Shown here piece by piece: positions 36,230 to 46,124 of a DNA stretch of 64,000 bases. Below the pieces are notes generated by a model. That model was not told the DNA's origin and made no database searches. It worked only from the letters and a program-made list of their open reading frames with translations. Position 1 is the first letter of the stretch, and each line of letters opens with the position of its first letter. Both the position numbers and the translations under genes were made by a program. Source of the stretch: an uncultured Candidatus Saccharibacteria bacterium (GTDB lineage: Bacteria > Patescibacteriota > Saccharimonadia > Saccharimonadales > Saccharimonadaceae); contig CATXOC010000003.1 in NCBI GenBank assembly GCA_958399925.1, forward strand, positions 75,546 through 139,545, read 5' to 3'.

Positions 36230-36837
36230 TTTACTGTTACTCCCATAAGTAGTGCTAAAATACCGCCCCATTCTGTCAGTACCAATCGCCAACCACTAGG
36301 CTTTAGATACCAACTAGACCAGCTATCATCATTTGCTGCTATCGTGCGATAAGCTATTGAACGATCTTGACGCTCAAAGTTCATGCGTACTCGCCTCAAA
36401 TGATAAGAGCTACTGACAAGGATGACATCTCGTGCGCCAATCTTCTTTAAAATTTTCACGCTATTTTTAGCATTCTCGCGCGTATCACGACTATCTTGTT
36501 CAACATAGGTAGCCGCAGCTGGTATACCCGCCTTACGCGCCCGTCGCTCCATCACAACTGCGTTTGGCTCAACCGACTTATTAGCGCTAGCACCGCTAAA
36601 AATGATCTTATCCGCATAGCCTGCCTTCCATACCGCAATCGCCTTATCCGTGCGCGACACCGTATCGCCACCACTGACCACAACAATAGCATCCGCCTTG
36701 CGACAACTCGAAGACTTATCTGTCGACGGCTTGCTACATTCGGCTAGATTATCCGAACCAAGGTAAATTTCAGTTACCACAATAAATCCGGCAACCAGTA
36801 CAATCGCAGAAACTAATGCACTAAGAAAATACTTCAC
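36226..36837 (-). CDS. YdcF-like DUF218 membrane-anchored protein
   Basis: 203-aa protein with an N-terminal membrane helix (YFLSALVSAIVLVAGFIVV), a DUF218 domain (DAIVVVSGG, DKIIFSGA, DTRENA, VILVSSSYHLRR) and a second hydrophobic end. DUF218 proteins (SanA/YdcF) are linked to the cell envelope, but their chemistry is unknown. The start is uncertain: a GTG at 36837 directly after the iscS stop is preferred, with TTG at 36855 as the alternative. It sits between iscS and mnmA with overlaps. Confidence 0.85.
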   Translation of the reverse strand: MKYFLSALVSAIVLVAGFIVVTEIYLGSDNLAECSKPSTDKSSSCRKADAIVVVSGGDTVSRTDKAIAVWKAGYADKIIFSGASANKSVEPNAVVMERRARKAGIPAAATYVEQDSRDTRENAKNSVKILKKIGARDVILVSSSYHLRRVRMNFERQDRSIAYRTIAANDDSWSSWYLKPSGWRLVLTEWGGILALLMGVTVK

Positions 36838-36838
36838 G

Positions 36839-38002
36839 CTAAGACATCGCTCCAAACTTCAACTGCTCGCGGATTGTATCGGCTAGGATTGGCTTTAGTT
36901 GCTCAATATCATCCGCTGTAGTAAAACGACCCATTGATAGCCTAATCGAGCCATCCGCTTCCAACGCGGTAAGCCCCATAGCCACTAGCACATGACTACG
37001 CAACCCCTTGTTGGCTGCGCATGCCGAGCCAGTTGAGACCATTACACCATGCTCATCCAAGGCAAACACCGCTCGCTCGCCGTCTAATCCTGGAATTGAG
37101 AAGTTCAAGATTGCCGGAGACTGCCGACGTCCTTCGTTAATCTTAGCCTCCTTGAATTCTTGCAAGACGAAGTAGCGCAATTGATTACGCAATACACTCA
37201 AGCGTTTCACTTCGCTCTTACGATGAGCTTCAGCTAGTTCTAGCGACTTAGCAAAACCGACTGCATTCGCCACATTTTCCGTGCCACTGCGCAGGCCCAT
37301 CTCCTGCCCGCCACCGATGATTAATGGCTGCAGCCTAACGCCGGCTCGCACATACAACAAACCTGCCTGTTTTGGACCATAGCACTTGCCGGCATTTAAA
37401 GTCATCAAATCCACACCTAGGCGTGCTACATTTAAATCACAAATCCCTACCGCCTGCGAGGCGTCAGTATGCAGTAATAGTTGTCGCGCTATGCCACGCT
37501 CGCGCCGATCACTACGCACGCGCCGTACCAGATCCACAACCGCCGCCAGATCGGCAATCGCGCCAGTCTCGCTATTAACGTAGCCGACTGATATTAATTC
37601 TGTCTGATCGGAAATTGCCGACTTTAACTCCGCCAGGTTAATACCACCTTTATTGTCAACCGATATTGACTTACCACCACGCATTTTCGCCACATTCAAG
37701 ACTGCTGGATGTTCGGTAGCAGACACAATAATGTCGCCAGACACACCGTGTAAAGCAATATTATCCGATTCAGTAGCACCAGCCGTCAGCACAATTTCTG
37801 CAGAGCGAGCGCCTATCACTACCGCCAAACGATGTCGTGCTTCTTCTAAGTCCGCTTTCACGGCGCGCGCTACACTGTAAGCTGCCGAAGGATTATAGAA
37901 TCTATCTTGCAGGTACGGCATCATTTCGCGTAACACACGGCGGTCTAACATTGTCGCCGCTGCATTATCTAGGTAAATTAATTTTGTCTTATCATCAACC
38001 AT
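36839..38002 (-). CDS. Cysteine desulfurase (NifS/IscS family)
   Basis: 387-aa PLP enzyme that takes sulfur from cysteine. The N-terminal YLDNAAATMLD, the PLP region HTDASQAVG and the catalytic Cys in STGSACAANKG are present. The Lys that binds PLP lies in NAGKCYGPKQAGLLYV, where most family members have SGHK. Next to mnmA it most likely feeds tRNA thiolation. Start ATG 38002 is preferred over GTG codons at 38011/38008. Confidence 0.93.
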   Translation of the reverse strand: MVDDKTKLIYLDNAAATMLDRRVLREMMPYLQDRFYNPSAAYSVARAVKADLEEARHRLAVVIGARSAEIVLTAGATESDNIALHGVSGDIIVSATEHPAVLNVAKMRGGKSISVDNKGGINLAELKSAISDQTELISVGYVNSETGAIADLAAVVDLVRRVRSDRRERGIARQLLLHTDASQAVGICDLNVARLGVDLMTLNAGKCYGPKQAGLLYVRAGVRLQPLIIGGGQEMGLRSGTENVANAVGFAKSLELAEAHRKSEVKRLSVLRNQLRYFVLQEFKEAKINEGRRQSPAILNFSIPGLDGERAVFALDEHGVMVSTGSACAANKGLRSHVLVAMGLTALEADGSIRLSMGRFTTADDIEQLKPILADTIREQLKFGAMS

Positions 38003-38017
38003 ATTCACCACTAAATA

Positions 38018-38836
38018 TTAAAACAATCCACCAAAGCAGAATAGTATAACTAGAGTAAGTGCTGCTGTAAACAAAGTTGGCGCACCTAGCTCCGCCCAAG
38101 TAACCTTCTTGTCGTTAGCCCATGCCTTGTACACTCTAGTTGCCACAAAGGAAATTGTCGTAACAATAATAGCAATTTGAGGTATTAATAAAATCCGTGG
38201 TACTACCGGATACAGCACATTCCAATGCCAACATGCGTAGGCCAATATCGCCACCAGTAATCCCCAGACTGATGCTAGTAATCCACGCGACTCCTCGTCA
38301 TACCGACCTAACATTTGACGCGCCGAGGCAAATCCCACCACGAAAGAACCCAGCACAACTAGTAATAACGGCAACACATTCGATGTCATCGATAGCGCCG
38401 TCAGCCCCATAAACTGCGCAGCTGAGGCTTGGAATAGCACCCACTTCTCTCTGCGTAGCGGCTTAATTACAATTAGCCAAATTGCATACAGCACCGCCAA
38501 AGCACCTTGCAACCATACGACGTTAAATGGTACCATTGATGCATTTCCGCCCTCGACTAATTCATTATAAGAACGCGATGCAGACCATGATATCAAGACC
38601 ACACTAAGGCCCATAACAAGATCTGGCAGCGAGCTCAGCAAATTCGCCCACCAATAGCGTGGCCGAACCGCAATAACTCGCCATTTCGACAATAAAACTA
38701 GCGCAATCGCCAGCCAAGGTGTATTAAAGAATATAGTTAACGCAACAACAGCAGATGCCAATAGAATGTTGAATAATATATAGATTAAATCCGCTACAGT
38801 ACTGCGCCTTCTTGTCGTTTGAATAAACTCGACCAT
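38018..38836 (-). CDS. Polytopic membrane protein of unknown function
   Basis: 272-aa protein with about eight hydrophobic helices, few charged residues and short loops. No family is recognised. The ATG at 38836 lies 9 nt after TGA-TATAAT, so it starts the transcript that continues into iscS (16 bp gap), ydcF and mnmA. Confidence 0.75.
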   Translation of the reverse strand: MVEFIQTTRRRSTVADLIYILFNILLASAVVALTIFFNTPWLAIALVLLSKWRVIAVRPRYWWANLLSSLPDLVMGLSVVLISWSASRSYNELVEGGNASMVPFNVVWLQGALAVLYAIWLIVIKPLRREKWVLFQASAAQFMGLTALSMTSNVLPLLLVVLGSFVVGFASARQMLGRYDEESRGLLASVWGLLVAILAYACWHWNVLYPVVPRILLIPQIAIIVTTISFVATRVYKAWANDKKVTWAELGAPTLFTAALTLVILFCFGGLF

Positions 38837-38845
38837 TTCAGCTCT

Positions 38846-38854
38846 ATTATATCA
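38846..38854 (-). promoter_or_regulatory. Promoter of the membrane protein-iscS-ydcF-mnmA unit
   Basis: TGA-TATAAT, ending 9 nt before ATG 38836. Confidence 0.55.
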
Positions 38855-38869
38855 TGCTACGCGCACTCG

Positions 38870-38898
38870 TGGACAATCCTCCAAAATTAGCGTAAACT
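38870..38898 (+). promoter_or_regulatory. lepB promoter (leaderless GTG)
   Basis: -35 TGGACA (38870-38875), 17-bp spacer, -10 TAAACT (38893-38898), then 7 nt to the GTG start at 38906. Confidence 0.65.
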
Positions 38899-38905
38899 AG
38901 TTGGA

Positions 38906-39757
38906 GTGAATAGACAATCAAAACTCGGCTCATCAACCGATTATCAATACAAAGAACAGTTATCTGCACTCAGAAATTTACCCATGCCGCCAAGTAACCA
39001 ACCGCGTGTTACCGAGCGCGACCTAAACAAGACTTCTAGCAACAGAAAAAACGCGACCAAGCATCTCAACACACCGCTAGTCAAATCTGGTGTAGAGCGA
39101 CCGCAGCCTATTGCCACTGGACAGCGCAGTTCCGCGTGGTTGCATGATTTTGCTAGCATTATCGGCTTTATCGTAGTAGTCGTCGTTGGTGCAGTGCTGA
39201 TCAACAATTTCATCTTCCGCAGCTTTGACGTAGTTGGACCTAGCATGGAGCCAACACTTGAAGGTGAAGGCTCATCTGACCGCCTAATCGTCAATCGCGT
39301 TGCGGTAACCCTAGCTAACCTTCAGGGCAAGCAGTACACCCCAAGTCGCGGTGATATTATTGTATTTAAGAATCCCAACCACAATCCACTAGAGGGTACA
39401 GGAGATGAATATATTGTTAAACGTGTCACTGGTCTGCCAGGTGAACGTGTCACAGTTAGCAACTGCACGCTAAAGGTATATAACAACGAACATCCTGATG
39501 GCTTTAACCCTTATCCTAGCTTTACTAGCCTTGCATCTAACGACAAGGAGGTCAACACCTGTGTTGACGGTGAAGGTACTGATGTTACTGTGCCTAATGG
39601 TGAGGTTTTTGTTACAGGCGATCACCGAATCGGCAACTATTCAATGGATAGCCGTAATGGCGAAGGGCGCGCCTCTCTAGGCACTATTCCATTAGAAGAC
39701 ATCATCGGCCCCGTTGCACTACGCATATGGCCGCTAAATAACATTACTATCTTTTAG
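38906..39757 (+). CDS. lepB: Signal peptidase I
   Basis: Membrane serine protease that removes signal peptides from exported proteins such as the secreted ones in this window. The 283-aa protein has a long hydrophilic N-terminus (1-80), one membrane helix (about 82-105), catalytic Ser113 in GPSMEPT and catalytic Lys172 in YIVKRVTGLPGE, then the family box VFVTGDHRIGNYSMDSR. It starts with GTG, apparently leaderless. Confidence 0.95.
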   Translation: MNRQSKLGSSTDYQYKEQLSALRNLPMPPSNQPRVTERDLNKTSSNRKNATKHLNTPLVKSGVERPQPIATGQRSSAWLHDFASIIGFIVVVVVGAVLINNFIFRSFDVVGPSMEPTLEGEGSSDRLIVNRVAVTLANLQGKQYTPSRGDIIVFKNPNHNPLEGTGDEYIVKRVTGLPGERVTVSNCTLKVYNNEHPDGFNPYPSFTSLASNDKEVNTCVDGEGTDVTVPNGEVFVTGDHRIGNYSMDSRNGEGRASLGTIPLEDIIGPVALRIWPLNNITIF

Positions 39758-39786
39758 CTTGGCTAGTACTAATATAAAATTACCGA

Positions 39787-40179
39787 CTACTGAGAGTTTG
39801 CAGCAGAAGTATTGTTCTGTGTTTCACCATTAGATTGGTCGCCATCTGATATACCCAAGTTGCTATCATCAATGACAGAAGAGTCAAAGTTATTTAAGTT
39901 TTTCAACTCATTCTGATACTTGTTTATACGTTGTTCAAAATCTGTAGTCGCCTTTTTGTCTAATTTGCCATTTGAATCGAAAGGCTTATCATCGACATCT
40001 TTCTCAACCTGAGTACGAACCTTCTCGTAGCCCGGACGGCTCATGTCAAGCTGAATCGCACCGCTCATTTGATATAGTTTTAGACTAATACCAGTCATTA
40101 CGACTGATACCACTAGACATATTGCAATAAAGCAGCCAAAACGATGTTCTGTCACATATTTTGTTATGCGATCAATCAT
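39787..40179 (-). CDS. Small membrane-anchored protein, unknown
   Basis: 130-aa protein with one N-terminal helix (about 15-36, FIAICLVVSVVMTGISLKLY) and an exported charged region (about 50-105) ending in an Asn/Ser/Gln-rich tail. The ATG overlaps the end of the preceding exported gene, with a GGAG ribosome site. The pair is probably made together. No family is recognised. Confidence 0.7.
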   Translation of the reverse strand: MIDRITKYVTEHRFGCFIAICLVVSVVMTGISLKLYQMSGAIQLDMSRPGYEKVRTQVEKDVDDKPFDSNGKLDKKATTDFEQRINKYQNELKNLNNFDSSVIDDSNLGISDGDQSNGETQNNTSAANSQ

Positions 40180-40672
40180 ACAGCTTCTCCTTCAACGTCC
40201 CAAAATGGCTTTTATAATCGTCAATTTGCTGGTCTAATTTTTCGACAATTGATTTTAGGTCCTCACGCTCATGACGCACTTCGACTAAGCTATCATAAAA
40301 ACCGCTCGGTGACTTAGTGCATTCTAGTTTAATTAGTGCAACTAGACTATCGTCATATTTGCTATACGTTTCCTTAAAGTTACTCAAATTATCATTAAAT
40401 TCTTCGGTTATTTGCGATAGTTCTGGCGCCGAACGACGGTTATTGCTAATGCGCGCATTCATGGCGTATAGCAAGTCGCTAACTTCATTGTAAATGCGAC
40501 CTCTGTTAATTCGTAGTGCCGCATCATTCTTCTCGGTTTGCGACAGCGCCGACTTAGCCGACAAGCACCCTGCCCGTATAGCAGTATCCGAAGGTATAGC
40601 ATTCACTGGTACCGCTAGCATTAAGCTAACCGTAACTACCGCCATAATAGATAATGTTGCGACTCGATGCAT
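40172..40672 (-). CDS. Exported helical protein, unknown
   Basis: 166-aa protein with a clear signal peptide (HRVATLSIMAVVTVSLM..., cleavage near VNA/IPS) and a mostly helical mature part with exactly two cysteines (in AGCLSA and LECTKS) that could form a disulfide. The start at 40672 lies 6 nt after TGC-TATACT. A longer frame reaching 40720 begins inside obg and before the promoter. It forms a two-gene unit with the small membrane protein downstream. Confidence 0.75.
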   Translation of the reverse strand: MHRVATLSIMAVVTVSLMLAVPVNAIPSDTAIRAGCLSAKSALSQTEKNDAALRINRGRIYNEVSDLLYAMNARISNNRRSAPELSQITEEFNDNLSNFKETYSKYDDSLVALIKLECTKSPSGFYDSLVEVRHEREDLKSIVEKLDQQIDDYKSHFGTLKEKLYD

Positions 40673-40678
40673 AATACT

Positions 40679-40687
40679 AGTATAGCA
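40679..40687 (-). promoter_or_regulatory. Promoter of exported pair (leaderless)
   Basis: TGC-TATACT, ending 6 nt before ATG 40672. Confidence 0.6.
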
Positions 40688-40707
40688 GAAATAACAGTAA
40701 CGAGGCC

Positions 40708-42051
<1,344 letters not shown>

Positions 42052-42126
42052 TAATATAACGGATTTTACCGCTGACTATTTGACGATACCAGCTAAGACA
42101 CATGTGCCACTCGTAGAAAATCAAGG

Positions 42127-42132
42127 TATAAT
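42127..42132 (+). promoter_or_regulatory. uvrC -10 promoter
   Basis: TATAAT, ending 9 nt before ATG 42142; a very short leader. Confidence 0.5.
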
Positions 42133-42141
42133 ATACATAAA

Positions 42142-43680
42142 ATGAATCAGGCACTAAAGGACAAATTAAAGACGCTACCGGCGCGACCCGGGGTATACTT
42201 TCACAAGGATGCTAAGGGCGAGGTTATTTACGTCGGTAAAGCTAGCGTTCTAAAAAACCGCGTTCGGCAGTATTTCAACCGCGAACACCACGACGCAAAA
42301 ACACGCGCCCTAGTCGCCGACATTGCCATGACCGATTGGATTGAAACTGACAGCGAAATTGACGCCCTCTTTCTAGAGAACGAGATGATTAAGCGCTACA
42401 TGCCGCGCTACAACATCCTGCTACGCGATGATAAAAATGTTTGCTATGTCCGCATTAATTTTAATGACGAATGGCCAACTGTTACAATAACGCGCACACC
42501 ACTAGACGATCGTGCTGATTATATTGGACCGTTCTATAATACCGTGCCAATTAAAAAAGCTTTGCGCTACCTGCGCAAGCCTTTCCCTTATCTAGCAAAA
42601 CCAAGCGATCGTGAATCAAAATTAATGCAACAGCTTCACCTGACGCCATCAGGTACCAGCGCCGAATACAAGGCTGATCTACATATGCTAGTTCGCTATT
42701 TAAACGGCGATTGGCGTAAGATTCAAAAAGACCTCGAGCGCGAGATGAAGCAGGCTGCTCATGATTTACGGTTCGAGTACGCCGCTGCTATACGAAATCA
42801 GTTAACTTACCTAAATGAGTTAAAAAAGCAAATTATCTTTGGCCAAGCTGAATTCATGGATATCAGCAAAGACAAAGCACTAGTTGGCGCACGTGACTTG
42901 TTTCGCCTGCCAGAAATTCCCCGCCGCATCGAGGGATACGATATTTCTCATCAAGGTGGACGCGACGTTGTCGGATCTATGGTTGTCGCAACCAACGGCG
43001 TAGCGGATAAACGCGAGTATCGCAAATTCAAGATTTCAAAACAACGCAACGATGATTATGCGGCTATGGATGAAGTAATTCGTCGGCGATTTAGCGAGCG
43101 ACACAAGAACTGGGGTAAGCCAGATTTAATCGTCGTAGATGGTGGCGCACCACAAGTCAAAGCTATTGGCGATTTGGTTAAAGATATTCCACTAGTTGGC
43201 ATAGCAAAAGAAAACGATGAAATCGCTGTCTGCAAGTCTTATTCTCATATCAGCACAAAGAAATTAGATGATCTAATAGCCGATCCTATTCCAGGCGTTA
43301 GTATTACAACTAATGGCGAAGTCTACATGATTAATCTGCACGTTGGCGCACGTCACACTGCTGGGCACAGCTTTACTTTTCGTGGCTCCGCTATACCGAA
43401 TCCATACACCGACCTACTTAAATTACTCCAGCGACTACGCGATGAATCGCACCGCTTTGCAATTACATATCACGAGAGTGTTAAGCGCCATAGCCATATT
43501 CGCAACGAACTAGAAGAAATTCCTGGCGTTGGCCCAGCCACGCGTCGCAAGCTGATGCGTCATTTTGGCAGTATTAAACAAATTCGCGAAGTCAGCTTGT
43601 CAGATATACAAGCAGTAGTCGGTAATCGACTTGCCAGCCTAGTTAAATCTTATCTAAACAACCCTAACCAACATAAGTAA
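42142..43680 (+). CDS. uvrC: Excinuclease ABC subunit C
   Basis: Dual-incision nuclease of nucleotide excision repair. The 512-aa protein is somewhat shorter than the common ~600 aa. It has the GIY-YIG domain (GVYFHKD...IYVGKA), a UVR motif (about 190-225), the RNase H-like second nuclease (EGYDISHQGG; IVVDGGAPQVKA) and a C-terminal helix-hairpin-helix (EEIPGVGPATRRKL). It converges on the ABC-binding-protein gene with only 10 bp between stops. Confidence 0.96.
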   Translation: MNQALKDKLKTLPARPGVYFHKDAKGEVIYVGKASVLKNRVRQYFNREHHDAKTRALVADIAMTDWIETDSEIDALFLENEMIKRYMPRYNILLRDDKNVCYVRINFNDEWPTVTITRTPLDDRADYIGPFYNTVPIKKALRYLRKPFPYLAKPSDRESKLMQQLHLTPSGTSAEYKADLHMLVRYLNGDWRKIQKDLEREMKQAAHDLRFEYAAAIRNQLTYLNELKKQIIFGQAEFMDISKDKALVGARDLFRLPEIPRRIEGYDISHQGGRDVVGSMVVATNGVADKREYRKFKISKQRNDDYAAMDEVIRRRFSERHKNWGKPDLIVVDGGAPQVKAIGDLVKDIPLVGIAKENDEIAVCKSYSHISTKKLDDLIADPIPGVSITTNGEVYMINLHVGARHTAGHSFTFRGSAIPNPYTDLLKLLQRLRDESHRFAITYHESVKRHSHIRNELEEIPGVGPATRRKLMRHFGSIKQIREVSLSDIQAVVGNRLASLVKSYLNNPNQHK

Positions 43681-43690
43681 GCAAAATTAA

Positions 43691-45493
43691 CTAAGGCGTC
43701 GCTTTTACGCTGCCCATGCGTACAGTCCAATTCTCTACGCCACGATAACGATGAGAAGCATCAACTAACGACGATCCCCTAGGCAGAGCTCGTACATTAT
43801 CATCAGCTACAAAATAGATACTCGGCTGATATAAGGCTATCGCTGGATTATCCTGTTGCCACTGTTTAGTAAAAGCCAAATAGCGCATCTTCCGTGCATG
43901 TGGATCAGTAGCTGTACGTCCATTAGATAACAGTACTTCCGCTCGTTTTGAGCTATAATTAGAAAAGTTAAGCCCAGTTGCGCCAGTTTGAGTAGAAGAC
44001 CAGTACGCATACTCGTCTGGGTCAGCGCCCAAATGCAACTGGTATATCAAGACATCATAATTACGTGGCGACAGAACCTCTTGCTGCGCAGTAGCAGGAT
44101 CAGCTATTTGAACTTTTGTATCTACACCAATATTACGCCACCGCTCAGCGACAATATTTGCTACTCTTTCGTAGTTAGTACCCTTCAATGTGGCTATATT
44201 AATAGTCAAAATCTTGCCATCCTTTGCCCGATACTTAGCACCCGTATGCTTAACCCAACCAAGTTTATCTAAAATTTCGTTTGCTGTTTTAGAGTCATTG
44301 TTTGGCTGTTTCATCCGATCAGCTTCTTTGTATACACCCGCCGCTAATGGTGTTTCTAGTGCACGTGGCTCTGATATCGCCCTAACACCTTTAACAACCT
44401 CTTTACGCAAGCTAGATAGATCAATAGCCAGACGCAAAGCATTGCGCATTTCCTGATTATCTGTCAATTCACCATCAGTATTAAACAGCGCATATATACC
44501 ATCCGCAGTAGTAGCGTAATTAATCGTGCGACCTTTTGATAAACCATTTAGACTACCCAAGCTAACGTCTGCCAGCACATTAACCTCACCGTGTTGCAAA
44601 CCAGCCGCCATAGCAGATTGATTGTCGTATGTACGAACCGTTACACGATCAAGCCTAGGCGTGGAGCCATCATAATTCTTGTTTGGTATAAATGACCATG
44701 TCGATTGACTACTTGATTTGTTCTCGACAGAGTCAACAACAAACGAGCCACTTCCTACAATTCGCTCGGGCATCTGCGATGACATACTGTTAACTTCCGC
44801 GACAGATTTATCTTTCAAGATATGCTTAGGTAAAACGCCAAACGTCAGAGCTACCGGAAATGACATGTAGATATTAGGCATTACAAATTTAATCGTATGA
44901 TCGTTGACTTTCCTCGCATCAACCGTCTCATAACTGCTATAGAGTGGCGAATTAAAATTCTTATTTTTTATCAAATCTAGCGTAAATAGCACATCGTCTG
45001 CCGTCAACTTCTGGCCATCAGACCAATGTAAATCAGAGTTAAGCTCTACGGTCCATGTTCGTCCATCTGAGTTGACCGACCAACTCTTTGCTAAGTCACC
45101 CTTAAGGTCATTAGACTCATCATAAGTCAATAATCCACGATATACCATCGACGCTAAGGCTTTTTCACTATCTGTTGAAGCCAGTACAGGGTTGACGGTA
45201 GTAATTTTATCTACTACACCTTCGGCATATGTTCCGCCCGACATGGGTACTTTTGCCATATTATCATTAGTATAAACAACAGTTTGCACAATACTAGTTG
45301 CAATCAGTAGCATCATAACTGCTAACCAAATTACTACATTCTTACGCACCGCCAACAAGTTATCACGTCGTACTACCAACCACTGTTGCACATGCTTAAA
45401 AACATGTCGATTAGCTTTATCGACCTTACGACGCACTGTTTTAAAGCGCTTTTCTATGCTCGTTTTGTTAGTGGTGGATTTCTTTGGCTTCAT
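43691..45493 (-). CDS. ABC transporter peptide-binding protein (SBP family 5), membrane-tethered
   Basis: 600-aa extracytoplasmic solute-binding protein of the oligopeptide/dipeptide family (GGTYAEGVV, VYRGLLTYD, SDGQKLTADDVLFTL). Instead of a signal peptide or lipobox it has about 50 basic cytoplasmic residues and one helix (about 52-73), so it is tethered by its N-terminus. It lies 11 bp after secG and is likely co-transcribed with it. No permease or ATPase genes are in the window. Probably involved in taking up host peptides, matching the M1 aminopeptidase. Confidence 0.92.
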   Translation of the reverse strand: MKPKKSTTNKTSIEKRFKTVRRKVDKANRHVFKHVQQWLVVRRDNLLAVRKNVVIWLAVMMLLIATSIVQTVVYTNDNMAKVPMSGGTYAEGVVDKITTVNPVLASTDSEKALASMVYRGLLTYDESNDLKGDLAKSWSVNSDGRTWTVELNSDLHWSDGQKLTADDVLFTLDLIKNKNFNSPLYSSYETVDARKVNDHTIKFVMPNIYMSFPVALTFGVLPKHILKDKSVAEVNSMSSQMPERIVGSGSFVVDSVENKSSSQSTWSFIPNKNYDGSTPRLDRVTVRTYDNQSAMAAGLQHGEVNVLADVSLGSLNGLSKGRTINYATTADGIYALFNTDGELTDNQEMRNALRLAIDLSSLRKEVVKGVRAISEPRALETPLAAGVYKEADRMKQPNNDSKTANEILDKLGWVKHTGAKYRAKDGKILTINIATLKGTNYERVANIVAERWRNIGVDTKVQIADPATAQQEVLSPRNYDVLIYQLHLGADPDEYAYWSSTQTGATGLNFSNYSSKRAEVLLSNGRTATDPHARKMRYLAFTKQWQQDNPAIALYQPSIYFVADDNVRALPRGSSLVDASHRYRGVENWTVRMGSVKATP

Positions 45494-45504
45494 TAATATC
45501 TTAG

Positions 45505-45726
45505 TTAAACTAACATACTGCCTAGCAAGCTAATCACGAAAACTACTGCTAGGACGATTGTCGTATCATATAGGTTCTTCTCAATTCCACGACGAGTCGT
45601 AAACAGCTCACCGCTGGCACCAAAACCAGCACCAAGGGAAGCGCCACGTGATTGCAATAGAATTGACAGCACCATAAGCACAGCACTACCAATTGTCAAA
45701 ATATTCAAAATCTCACCAATATTCAC
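45505..45726 (-). CDS. secG: Preprotein translocase subunit SecG
   Basis: 73-aa two-helix subunit of the Sec channel, with the conserved loop around ..LLQSRGASLGAGFGASGELFTTRRG. It starts at a GTG with AAGGAGG 4 nt upstream and overlaps the previous gene by 4 nt. Confidence 0.9.
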   Translation of the reverse strand: MNIGEILNILTIGSAVLMVLSILLQSRGASLGAGFGASGELFTTRRGIEKNLYDTTIVLAVVFVISLLGSMLV

Positions 45727-46103
45727 ATATCCTCCTTATTAGTCGACACCGGAGTCAAACTATTCATTAGATAGTTTATCAAACTTAACACTAAACTGCT
45801 AACCATTGCCCAACCAAAGCTCATATGGATTGACGGTGCAATTGCTACCGTCAGCCAGACCATAAAGCCATTAATTACAATCGTAAATAGCCCCATTGTA
45901 ACCAGCACAAACGGAAGCGACAGTATTGTAACAATCGGCTTGATGATTGCGTTTACAGTTGAGAAGATTAACCCTGCTAGTAGGAATGTCGCAATGGTCA
46001 TCGGCACAGTCATTAATGTACTGTCGCCGAACATCATGACAGATATCCATAGCCCCAGTGAGCAGATAAACCATCTAATAATAAATGATATTGAGCTTTC
46101 CAT
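45723..46103 (-). CDS. Phage-holin-4-type (YvlD-like) membrane protein
   Basis: 126-aa protein with four transmembrane helices and the family pattern NAIIKPIVTILSLPFVLVTMGLF, as in PF04020 proteins of unknown role. The ATG lies 7 nt after TGG-TATAAT. It is the first gene of the unit with secG and the binding protein. Confidence 0.88.
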   Translation of the reverse strand: MESSISFIIRWFICSLGLWISVMMFGDSTLMTVPMTIATFLLAGLIFSTVNAIIKPIVTILSLPFVLVTMGLFTIVINGFMVWLTVAIAPSIHMSFGWAMVSSLVLSLINYLMNSLTPVSTNKEDM

Positions 46104-46110
46104 TAGCCCT

Positions 46111-46119
46111 ATTATACCA
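46111..46119 (-). promoter_or_regulatory. Promoter of YvlD-like/secG/binding-protein unit (leaderless)
   Basis: TGG-TATAAT, ending 7 nt before ATG 46103. Confidence 0.65.
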
Positions 46120-46124
46120 CAGTG

